Position numbers and translations under genes: made by a program
The notes under the pieces: model-generated
Told to the model about the DNA's origin: nothing
Databases searched by the model: none
What the model saw: the letters and a program-made list of their open reading frames with translations, nothing else
Assembly: GCA_001784475.1 (NCBI GenBank)
Contig: MFRE01000004.1
Span: 1-47,297 of the forward strand
Length of the DNA: 47,297 nt
Direction of reading: 5' to 3'
Origin: Candidatus Magasanikbacteria bacterium RIFOXYD2_FULL_41_14
GTDB taxonomy: Bacteria; Patescibacteriota; Patescibacteriia; Magasanikbacterales; GWA2-37-8
Shown: piece by piece, positions 20,201 to 25,769 of the stretch
Layout: the number at the start of each line of letters is the position of its first letter
Numbering within the stretch: position 1 is the first letter of the stretch

Positions 20201-22529
20201 ATTTGGCGTCACATTGATCATTCCAAACTACCTTAGTAGCGCCGGTCGTAGCGTCAGTGGTATATTCCAAAGGAGTAAATTTAGCCGGGAATTTGTCGCC
20301 TAAAATAGCGTCTGAATATTCATTACACCCAACTTCATCAGCAATACAAACTTTGGCATAATTATCACATTCCGGTCGCGGTGTAATTCGCGACATATCA
20401 GCGGCAGTTCCGGGCCATTGCACGCCGACAGCGGCCAAATCAGAATCATAGCAACCTAAATAATCTGGCGCTTGACGATAATTAAGAACTACACTTGACA
20501 AAGTATTAGTACGAAAGGCCGTGCAACCAGCTGAGCCCGCGCTACATAGCGAAGACACATTAGAATTAAAATGAATACCAGAATTATAATTAGGCAAATC
20601 CGCGTTTAAAACAGGCGTCTGCCACGCGCCGGTATCACCGGTTCTGTTTTGGGTTAAGCTATACGAGGCACAGCCAACTGTATCGGAATTACAACTGCCG
20701 GTATCAACCGTCCGTTTTAAATACGCGGCCGACTGACCGGTTGCATCAGTAAAATTTAAACAAGAATCATAGTAAGGATCGCATTTTTTAGAATCACCAA
20801 AATTCCAAACATTTTGTTCGCGAGCACAATAGCCATAAGATGTACAATTGCCGTTATTGTCATAAGCCACACAGCTCACTGAATCAACACACTCTTCTAT
20901 TCTATAAGGCGCGTCTGATGATAATGGTTGCTCGCCAAACGCCATTGCCCGACAACGGGTCGGTGGTAGTTTAATCACCCAGTTCGGGTCAATTAAATGA
21001 CAGTACTTAAATTCCCCATCCGCGTGATAATTAACGCCAGTAATATTGCCACTACTATCATAATTATAATCACAAATGTCGTAGCCATTTACAACGTCGC
21101 CCAAAGTTACCGGACTGTCCGGATCACTCTTTAAAACGGCCAATTCAAAACCTAACGGCAGAATTCGTAATTGGCGCAAAACTTTTATATTGGCATAACA
21201 ATAAGCATTCATCGCGGGGTCGGCACAATGCTGATTGATATTATTTTCTGTCCGGTCCGGCCCATAAAGACGCCAATCAGCATGCAACCAGCGTTTATCA
21301 TTCATTGCTTTCTTAATCGTAATAGTTTCATAATCAGCCGCTTGCAACGCCGAAATTATTCCCTCGTCCGCCCGGCATTTATATAAAGAATACGGCTCGG
21401 TACAATCAGCTAATTGTCCTAAAATTTCTTTACTATCGCCACTGCCAGTATGAGAATTGGGTTGTAATAAACTGCTAAATGCCGCTTGAGCGGCCGCTAA
21501 GCCACCGCCAGCACCCTGACTTTCCGGTAAAGCGGCCACATTGCCTAAAAATTGATTTGAGTTGGAACATTCCGGTCCGCGATGTTCTCCAAAACAAAGT
21601 CCAAACGGAAACATGCCGTTGTTTTTAAAATTTTCCACCATTGTTTTGGCCAAAGTGCCTAAGAAAGTGCTGATCGTAGCCGGTAAAATTTCAAAAAAAC
21701 CACTGCCAATCGCGGCGTTTATTTGAGCTTCATCTTTTTTTTGTTGCTCAGACGGACTAGCAGCTTCGGCCTCTTTTTTAACCATTTGGCCGGGAGTCAA
21801 AATATCACCGGAAATTTTGCTAGTAACATTTTTTAAACCTTGCCCCTCTTGTCTATCTAATAAATTTCCCTCGTTTCTTTTTGCGATTACATTTCCCACC
21901 TGTGTCACTGAATCCATATAAATACCAAAATCAGTATCTTCAATCTTCAAAGAAGCATTGAATTGTTTTAGCAATCCCTCTTTACTGCCATACTTGCTTT
22001 TCCAGGCATCCCCGCTCCAATTTTTCTTAAAATCTTGAAAACTACACTTTCTCGTTTTCGCCGGCGGACCAACATTAAATTGGGTACGCAGACCAATTCT
22101 AAATGCTAAATCAATTTTAACATCTGGAATTTTACATAAATTTACTTTAAAACCGTCTTCCAAAGCGGCAATACCTTCCATCGCGGCATCGCCGGCGGTA
22201 TTTTTTAAATAATCGCCAAAATTTTTGGTATTGGCCAGAGGTGATTGTCCTTTACCGCCAGACGCCAACCAGACCGCGCTATCATAGGCAACTTTGCGCA
22301 TAAAATAAGAAATGGAACGCATCGCGCTCAACTCCAATGTTGTCATCCAGCCGGTTTTAATTTTATCAATAATAACGTTGGCGGCAGCCGGAATATCAGC
22401 TAAAGTGGTAACACCCCATTGCGCTTGCGCCGGCACTGGTGCCAAAAGTGGCCCCACCGCGACAGTGAAAAAAAATATAATCATTACCGCGCGCAAACTT
22501 AATTTTTTAAAAAAAGAATTGGGACGCAT
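14226..22529 (-). CDS. giant secreted Cys-rich surface protein (2767 aa)
   Basis: 2767 residues with an N-terminal signal sequence (hydrophobic about 12-32, cleavage expected after AQA at 36). The N-terminal about 500 residues are a mixed helical region. From about 600 to 1560 there is an irregular series of Cys modules with a G-C-x-x-[YF] signature: VGCASY, AGCTAF, VGCNEY, DGCSGF, LGCRAY, VGCTGL, LGCTYA, VGCNAY, SGCTAF, EGCALF. A jelly-roll/carbohydrate-binding-like segment (about 1030-1170, with ISFWAKGN and IYLDNLQI) is embedded. A hydrophobic stretch lies near 2040-2075. The C-terminus has a PKD-like region (VDWGDGK, then VRVRDNWGWC). The Cys content implies disulfide stabilisation outside the membrane. 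It is co-transcribed with the Ca-binding protein and sits next to T4SS-like genes. A TraN-like mating or attachment role is a hypothesis only; no known family was recognised over its full length. Confidence 0.85.
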   Translation of the reverse strand: MRPNSFFKKLSLRAVMIIFFFTVAVGPLLAPVPAQAQWGVTTLADIPAAANVIIDKIKTGWMTTLELSAMRSISYFMRKVAYDSAVWLASGGKGQSPLANTKNFGDYLKNTAGDAAMEGIAALEDGFKVNLCKIPDVKIDLAFRIGLRTQFNVGPPAKTRKCSFQDFKKNWSGDAWKSKYGSKEGLLKQFNASLKIEDTDFGIYMDSVTQVGNVIAKRNEGNLLDRQEGQGLKNVTSKISGDILTPGQMVKKEAEAASPSEQQKKDEAQINAAIGSGFFEILPATISTFLGTLAKTMVENFKNNGMFPFGLCFGEHRGPECSNSNQFLGNVAALPESQGAGGGLAAAQAAFSSLLQPNSHTGSGDSKEILGQLADCTEPYSLYKCRADEGIISALQAADYETITIKKAMNDKRWLHADWRLYGPDRTENNINQHCADPAMNAYCYANIKVLRQLRILPLGFELAVLKSDPDSPVTLGDVVNGYDICDYNYDSSGNITGVNYHADGEFKYCHLIDPNWVIKLPPTRCRAMAFGEQPLSSDAPYRIEECVDSVSCVAYDNNGNCTSYGYCAREQNVWNFGDSKKCDPYYDSCLNFTDATGQSAAYLKRTVDTGSCNSDTVGCASYSLTQNRTGDTGAWQTPVLNADLPNYNSGIHFNSNVSSLCSAGSAGCTAFRTNTLSSVVLNYRQAPDYLGCYDSDLAAVGVQWPGTAADMSRITPRPECDNYAKVCIADEVGCNEYSDAILGDKFPAKFTPLEYTTDATTGATKVVWNDQCDAKCVGYDSYREMPSNYSNGTNVAYVIPKLAQSCTVADDGCSGFTNMNEVSAGGGEQVEYFSLLRSCVKPDPANPDLQKNFYTYESTASGGYQLKSYTLEQDTIGTSDPDGNAGGPKYFYKTDPDLTLALSVCNKTAYDLHLATDCRQFNDDNGNVYYRLLAQVIPVSDKCTPYRLNSTEFAAETGGGDLGTDPICFQNGEYRNGFCYYNGLPAGAISGANDIKSKVCGVAQETCRAYKGNTGNNIKPLVKRDFEEAEPTSATADFTAVGGGTMSQSFESVIPQEHSLSYVNSGPENSGVSLALSNSSSDVHDYELGAGYTISFWAKGNISHNLDVDLVVGSDTSNFVGEFSVGETWQLYRFNVSNIQGDGSSYSLNIAGSGAKTIYLDNLQIIKNNDIYLVKKSVNIPTVCDSSPTDNLPGEALGCRAYGVSNNASARVNLHNFSYLCREGAVGCTGLYSTYNTLGGAIDSSNKTVAERAPRAYQIKLDRRGVSGRTALEMNSGQTLVRTLADDLNPRTTPDIYSCTVPVGETYCYVKNIFGHTKAEIETGSTAFSGPGGGDVYASFVDSSYYVPGDATTPIFLVANQSASCQSADLGCTYAGLQRAPIAGATTFDDVLIKNDPATYDKALCTAQAVGCNAYTSGASSYYFKDPVASGQKVCQYQTGKVVNGVESSGWFWGDNIGTCSGGGPVTYCRQGENDCAAGNTCVGIGLQPCYPDYVQPGNTFGLWSYGDTGKYNNFVGACTAEQSGCTAFTDKSDNVANYLIKDTVSVGTCAGRVSRKEGCALFEESGNPSKLYDTKATYLLSDNQDSDFVEPINNPATNDANVILQVSQDRQCGEWLACQSSHPNDDGSAQICDAVGRCNQAPTRGGADSISSCANFVDASINPYYGKIMLPGLYQTRDTKWGDMDFSGYTFNGMYQPDELSQLNIGSGANPDWRLVKMIKCGSNITTVCKDTTGFECNPNQNDKSCGNGRAVCKGGYCVQTGRGDTNFNPPTVVSNGQPTTLKPSCRDYQYKDAPYISTVDVKHALSNANFCDEAGDFAIGAATTACECDYTQVSYGDDGLLNKYFNYFLPNKYGAVVNSEMGVVPEGICQAGDNNGAACSSADDCPSGTCIFKKQELKILGWHGYCLEPDYSRPLPGARDQFSCLSWLPITNPAGFADRDSQHLEAGYIPTQQLTALGFESHSSTDLLGQYYCLDATHLPSTVSRYIWVKAGEFIDDYQDPDSSDAARNAINPIKLGGQTEDYYNILSFSAVDHQDKEKVATAIIIAGASLLLSPLAPLIGLASALFGFLVPDQGQNARVFYPYTQNGSDPTAIYQSDIELVKFQVDKHDDEDQQTSIYIYPNVYNGDKPYMVYDIPDDPDEKKPFYKHSNVGGIYVAGNFMGKENFPAFFYASKSNDFNGDTVKEGYIDKDGQIDYKGWVDRVDPFTNTGPDGDKDDSEFESVIKGNLFGRLDVKKSTYTYLFGSPTLIPGDKLEPVPDDSLAFFSAGKFAGNPYVDHTVYDDVCPGGGSTQGNLRAGDGNWHGVVMHFDANTHKFLGFWMYYCDQSNLDGEVSYLVTFILRNQCSIIADTRFDFSAQSSPWTNRLWQGIFAPTITPAVTPRLTYNTPYAPFGSLNITLASNPYAGHELSPSYLRKLPLYIDPRVTVGENIRCFPGFDKSDENCVVTLQDEKPLAPIAKSTAFVFGGEGNLKQLFAKPLATYSYNKSSISASDIGSYQGYIKSTTAPYDHTELLSLTANAPQVKSVGTCNADGKCLEGDNGLTINDQTSGSVVIKTSPGKAVMKFYAHAHEEQMPIRSIWVDWGDGKNKYESGDPSFFRNRYGHQDGRCDTSVNFNYCRNLNLTGFPDRICSSRDDCKDLPQCVLEKDSPTDSSGPLSFGRILDRTCDDNYYRFDTVYECSKTSANWKSGADCSDLTLAALYGGCCEFTPRVRVRDNWGWCNGTCGVAGSPGGTGCYGDTECLGLNTGAWTEFAGTVLVPPRV

Positions 22530-22535
22530 ATTTTA

Positions 22536-23198
22536 TTAAGGATTAGTGCTGGAAGAAATTAAGCTGTTTAAAATAGAAGTGCTATCGCTAGTCTCACTTG
22601 TTGAGCTGGCAGAAAGAGCTTCCGCAACCCAAGATAACAAATCGCTATCGCTTAAACCATTTAAAATATCCACGCTCAAACCCGCGTCTTTAAGCATTAC
22701 CCTAATTTGAGCTGGATCAGTTAAGATAGAACCCAAATTAGTGCTTAACATATCAATCGGCTCTTCCAAGACCAAAGCCGGCATCACTGTGGATGAAGCC
22801 GGTGAAAAATTTTCCACAGCAATGGGATTATTTAAGCAATCTTTTCCCGAGGCGCACAATGGATCTGATCCGACGGTTACTTCATTTTTATCACTGACGC
22901 CATCAGAATCACTATCCGCTAAATATGGACTAGTACCATAAACATATAATTCGTCAAAGTCAGATAAGCCGTCACGGTCGGTATCACGAAAACGTAAAGC
23001 ATCGGCATTGTTGACTTCATCCTTAACTGTCCCGGGTACGGCGTTAGACAACGCAAACGGTCGGCGCATTGTATTTCTAATTTGCAATACACCGAGTGTA
23101 ATCGCAAAAATCGCGAAACACAAAAGTAAAACAAAACCAATTTTTTGTTCTTTGGACAAACCGTTTGTGGCGGCCGTTTCCTCGTTGTTATCGGCCAT
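22536..23198 (-). CDS. membrane-anchored protein with thrombospondin type-3-like Ca-binding repeats
   Basis: 220 residues. A cytoplasmic N-terminus (1-19) precedes one TM segment (about 20-40). The extracytoplasmic part has two Asp-rich Ca loops, DTDRDGLSDFDE (72-83) and DSDSDGVSDKNE (95-106), of the thrombospondin type-3/EF-hand-like kind. A Ser/Thr/Leu-rich tail follows. It is the first gene of the transcription unit behind the promoter at 23223-23231 and ends 6 nt before the giant Cys-rich gene. It may anchor or organise the giant protein at the surface; this is inference from context. Confidence 0.8.
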   Translation of the reverse strand: MADNNEETAATNGLSKEQKIGFVLLLCFAIFAITLGVLQIRNTMRRPFALSNAVPGTVKDEVNNADALRFRDTDRDGLSDFDELYVYGTSPYLADSDSDGVSDKNEVTVGSDPLCASGKDCLNNPIAVENFSPASSTVMPALVLEEPIDMLSTNLGSILTDPAQIRVMLKDAGLSVDILNGLSDSDLLSWVAEALSASSTSETSDSTSILNSLISSSTNP

Positions 23199-23222
23199 AA
23201 GCTAATATTGTTTTATGACTTT

Positions 23223-23231
23223 ATTATAGCA
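23223..23231 (-). promoter_or_regulatory. extended -10 promoter of the giant-protein unit
   Basis: TGCTATAAT on minus (23231-23223) is a perfect extended -10. The best -35 candidate 17 nt upstream is weak (CATACA, 23251-23246), as is common with extended -10 promoters. Predicted initiation near 23216 leaves a leader of about 18 nt before the ATG at 23198. Confidence 0.6.
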
Positions 23232-23278
23232 CAGATTCAATTTTTTGTATGTGGATAACTGACATTAATATTTTGCCG

Positions 23279-23313
23279 ATGTCATTCCGCTGAAAATGCG
23301 TATCCAGACACTA
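23279..23313. repeat. degenerate PE1 half-element
   Basis: GATGTCATTCCGCTGAAAAT followed by GCGTATCCAGACA resembles the PE1 half TGTCATTCC...GGATCCAG with mutations. It lies between the ksgA stop and the next promoter. No convincing terminator for ksgA is seen in this gap. Confidence 0.5.
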
Positions 23314-23328
23314 GAGCTCTTACAACAT

Positions 23329-24363
23329 TTAAAATAAAATTCCTACTAACTTTTTCCAATCCTCCACACTTAATTCCTGCGCTCTAATCGTACGCAACCA
23401 CCCTAATTTCTGCCAAATCGTTTCTAATTGACTTAAGCCAGAATTGCCACCGACTAAGGGAAGTAAATTTTTTATTAAAATTTTGCGACGACTGCTAAAG
23501 CCGGTTTTGACTAATTTAAAAAATTGTTTGGTGTACTTGTCATCCCCGTGGAAACGGGGATCCAGTGTTTCGTCTGTGGCGACTGGATTCCCGCTTTCAC
23601 CCCAAGGGCACTTGTCGCTTTGCTCGGGCGCGCGGGAATGACATATTGGTTTTACCGTAATTTTAATCACTGCCGAATCAACTTTTGGTATGGGATAAAA
23701 AAAATGGCGCGGTACTGGCATGATAATTTCCGGCTCGGCATAATATTGCACTGCCACCGCCAAAACCGACATATCGCCGGGCTTAGCACAAATTCTACTC
23801 GCCACTTCTTTTTGCACCATTAAAGTTAAGGACTCTGGTTTGTTGGCAATATCTTCTAAAAAAAATTTAATTATCGATGAAGTAATTTGATAGGGAATAT
23901 TGGCGACGACTTTGTATGGCCGCTCAACATTTGTCATCCCCGACCCCGTATCACAGTACGGGGCAGGCCCGATCGGGGATCCAGTCGCCACTTTTTCCAC
24001 AACCTCTGGATTCCCGTTTTCACGGGAATGACAAAATAAATCAAAATCTTTTTGATACAAAACATTGCCCCAAATGATTTCTATATTTTTATATTCTTCG
24101 GTTTTTTCCCGCCAATACTTTTCAATTTTCTTTTCAATTTCAAAAGCCACCACTTCTTTTGCTTGTTCTGCTAAAGCAAAAGTTAGCGTGCCAAAACCAG
24201 GCCCCACTTCCACCACGGTGTCGGTTGGCTTAATGTCGGCGGCCGCGACCATCGCTTCAATCGGCTCCAAACTTAACAAATAATTCTGGCCATAGTCTTT
24301 TGACGGCTTCATGCCATATTGCTGGCACAAATTCTGAATTGCTTTCGGCGTAAAAAAGTGCAT
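23329..24363 (-). CDS. ksgA: 16S rRNA dimethyladenosine transferase KsgA with two repeat-derived insertions
   Basis: 344 residues against about 270 usual. KsgA dimethylates two adjacent adenosines in the 3' hairpin of 16S rRNA during 30S assembly. The Rossmann SAM motif VEVGPGFGTLT is at 51-61, the acidic motif follows (VVAFEIEKKI), and the N6-adenine catalytic motif NIPYQITSS is at 155-163; the C-terminal rRNA-binding region is intact. Two inserts explain the extra length. Residues about 111-147 contain CHSRENGNPE and TGSGMTN, and residues about 240-276 contain CHSRAPEQ and DPRFHGDD. Both are translations of PE1 palindromes (23932-24034 and 23536-23644). Both keep the frame and lie in loops between conserved motifs, so activity may be retained. 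ATG at 24363. Confidence 0.95.
   Translation of the reverse strand: MHFFTPKAIQNLCQQYGMKPSKDYGQNYLLSLEPIEAMVAAADIKPTDTVVEVGPGFGTLTFALAEQAKEVVAFEIEKKIEKYWREKTEEYKNIEIIWGNVLYQKDFDLFCHSRENGNPEVVEKVATGSPIGPAPYCDTGSGMTNVERPYKVVANIPYQITSSIIKFFLEDIANKPESLTLMVQKEVASRICAKPGDMSVLAVAVQYYAEPEIIMPVPRHFFYPIPKVDSAVIKITVKPICHSRAPEQSDKCPWGESGNPVATDETLDPRFHGDDKYTKQFFKLVKTGFSSRRKILIKNLLPLVGGNSGLSQLETIWQKLGWLRTIRAQELSVEDWKKLVGILF
23536..23644. repeat. PE1 paired repeat inside ksgA (copy 2)
   Basis: Left palindrome TCATCCCCGTGGAAACGGGG, then a right palindrome with an enlarged arm, ATTCCCGCTTTCACCCCAAG...GCGCGCGGGAATGACA. The right part is nearly identical (one mismatch over about 64 bp) to the intergenic copy at 28292-28356. 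In frame with KsgA residues about 240-276. Confidence 0.9.
23932..24034. repeat. PE1 paired repeat inside ksgA (copy 1)
   Basis: TCATCCCCGACCCCG...CGGGGATCCAG half followed by GGATTCCCGTTTTCACGGGA half and ATGACA. Read on minus in the KsgA frame it encodes residues about 111-147 without a stop. Confidence 0.9.
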
Positions 24364-24365
24364 GA

Positions 24366-24463
24366 TAAAAATTTAAAATTTAAAAATCAAAATGGAAAAT
24401 TACTGAATCGCTTCGCGACATTTTAAATTTTACATTGTCATTTTAATTTTTGATTTTTACATT
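24366..24463. repeat. AT3 intergenic A/T-rich imperfect palindrome
   Basis: The sequence carries AAATTTAAAAATCAAAATGG on one arm and CATTTTAATTTTTGATTTTT on the other, around a short centre with CGCTTCGCGACA. The same arms recur at 33390-33488 and in part at 25620-25668, so this is a dispersed spacer element rather than random A/T. Confidence 0.6.
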
Positions 24464-25651
24464 TTAATTTTCTTTTAAACCAGCATCACTATACCTATTC
24501 CCCGCATTCCACAACAACCACCCCGCGTTCGGATATTTCTCTACCATATCAATTTGAGCACGAATTTTTTCCGCATCATACACTGCTCCCAAATCAAACG
24601 CCTGAAGCCACGGGCGCACTTGCGCGCGGGTGGAAGTGGTGAAAAAATGTTCGCCCAAAGCCATACCATTGGCAATTACTCCCGCTGGATGTTCGGCCGG
24701 ATTATTAAATCCCAAATGTCCGACCGGATAATGCGAAGGATACATCATGGGGCAAATATAATCAACATTATCTCTCGCGTCCAAAATCCGCTGGCCAATA
24801 TTCATATCGTCGTTACCACTTTTTTCCATTGTAAACCCAAACATATCAAACGATGTCCATACCGGCGCGTCTTTTAAACCATCACTCAAAAATTTATAAA
24901 ACTCACTCATAATTTCATATAACGGCCGTTCATCACTATAAGCAATTTGTTTAATCGGGCCATCAGACGGAAAGCGCACGTAATCAAAATTTATTTCATC
25001 AAATCCTAATTCGGCCACCTCTTTGGCAATGGCTAAATTATAATTCCAAACCTCTTTACGCGTCGCGTCCACCCACGATAAACCTTTGTTGTCATACCAT
25101 AACTTGTCCGGCGTAGCCGTAGCGGAGACGGAACCCCCGCTTTTTGATTTGATTGCCCATGCCGGTCGCGCCGCTGCCAAAAACGGATCTTGAAAAACCG
25201 TCTGGCGCGCGATTACATATATATTGTGCTCGTGTAATTTTTTTATGGTTGCCGAAATATCACGCAAACGATTTTCACTCGCTTTGATCTGTTTAACTAA
25301 TGATACTTGTGAAGAATAAAAAATTAAGCCACTATAATCTTTAATATCGATGACAACAGCATTCAGTTCCGTCTTATCGATTAGCTTAATTATCGCATCA
25401 ATTTTAGCCGGATTGCCGGCACTATAAGCAGTTAAATACAGTCCCTTCACAACCCGTGTTGGGGATTTTACACCGACAGGATGAGTAATTTTATCAAACA
25501 CACTCACCGCGCAGTTATTCATTATGCTAATTGTATCGCGCCAATAAATAAATAATGTTCCAGCACAAATTATAGCAAAAATAACAAAAATAAGATTATT
25601 TATAGCACCAGTTGGTCCGGTCATTTTTAATTTTGAATTGTCATTTTCCAT
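24464..25651 (-). CDS. DUF4015 putative glycoside hydrolase, membrane anchored
   Basis: About 395 residues from the ATG at 25651. A second ATG at 25624 (MTGPTG) is equally possible, because the segment between is the translation of an AT3 repeat. One TM segment (INNLIFVIFAIICAGTLFIYW) anchors an outward TIM-barrel-like domain. Diagnostic blocks are GLYLTAYSAG, TELNAVVIDIKDYSG, IYVIARQTVFQDP, WVDATRKEVWNYNLAIAKE and LGFDEINFDYVRFPSDG, the last holding the probable catalytic acids. DUF4015 proteins resemble alpha-glycosidase families and are expected to act on cell-wall or surface glycans; substrate unknown. It lies between tsaC and ksgA on the same strand. Confidence 0.85.
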   Translation of the reverse strand: MENDNSKLKMTGPTGAINNLIFVIFAIICAGTLFIYWRDTISIMNNCAVSVFDKITHPVGVKSPTRVVKGLYLTAYSAGNPAKIDAIIKLIDKTELNAVVIDIKDYSGLIFYSSQVSLVKQIKASENRLRDISATIKKLHEHNIYVIARQTVFQDPFLAAARPAWAIKSKSGGSVSATATPDKLWYDNKGLSWVDATRKEVWNYNLAIAKEVAELGFDEINFDYVRFPSDGPIKQIAYSDERPLYEIMSEFYKFLSDGLKDAPVWTSFDMFGFTMEKSGNDDMNIGQRILDARDNVDYICPMMYPSHYPVGHLGFNNPAEHPAGVIANGMALGEHFFTTSTRAQVRPWLQAFDLGAVYDAEKIRAQIDMVEKYPNAGWLLWNAGNRYSDAGLKEN

Positions 25652-25668
25652 TTTAATTTTTATGTTTA
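25620..25668. repeat. AT3 half element overlapping a gene start
   Basis: Contains GAATTGTCATTTTCCATTTT and TTTAATTTTTATG, matching arms of the AT3 copies at 24366 and 33390. It overlaps the possible N-terminus of the DUF4015 gene, which makes the start codon ambiguous. Confidence 0.5.
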
Positions 25669-25680
25669 ACGCAGTACTGG

Positions 25681-25767
25681 CGAGTCCCCCTCCTCGCCTC
25701 CCCCTTATCAAGGGGAGGAAACGCGTCGTTCCCCTCCCTTTGTAAAAAAGGGAGGGCGGGGTGGGTT
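25681..25767. repeat. PE2 G/C-rich palindrome pair (intergenic)
   Basis: CCTCCCCCTTATCAAGGGGA is followed by CCCCTCCCTTTGTAAAAAAG and GGAGGGCGGGGTGGG. Two adjacent hairpins of the CCCCTCC...GGAGGGG kind end with a GGGGTGG tag. Located between tsaC and the DUF4015 gene. Confidence 0.75.
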
Positions 25768-25769
25768 CG

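Noticed and set aside
2511-23198. Integrative conjugative element
   Set aside because: No integrase, relaxase, coupling protein or att-like direct repeats seen in the window; tRNA-Ser at the left edge shows no duplicated 3' end inside.
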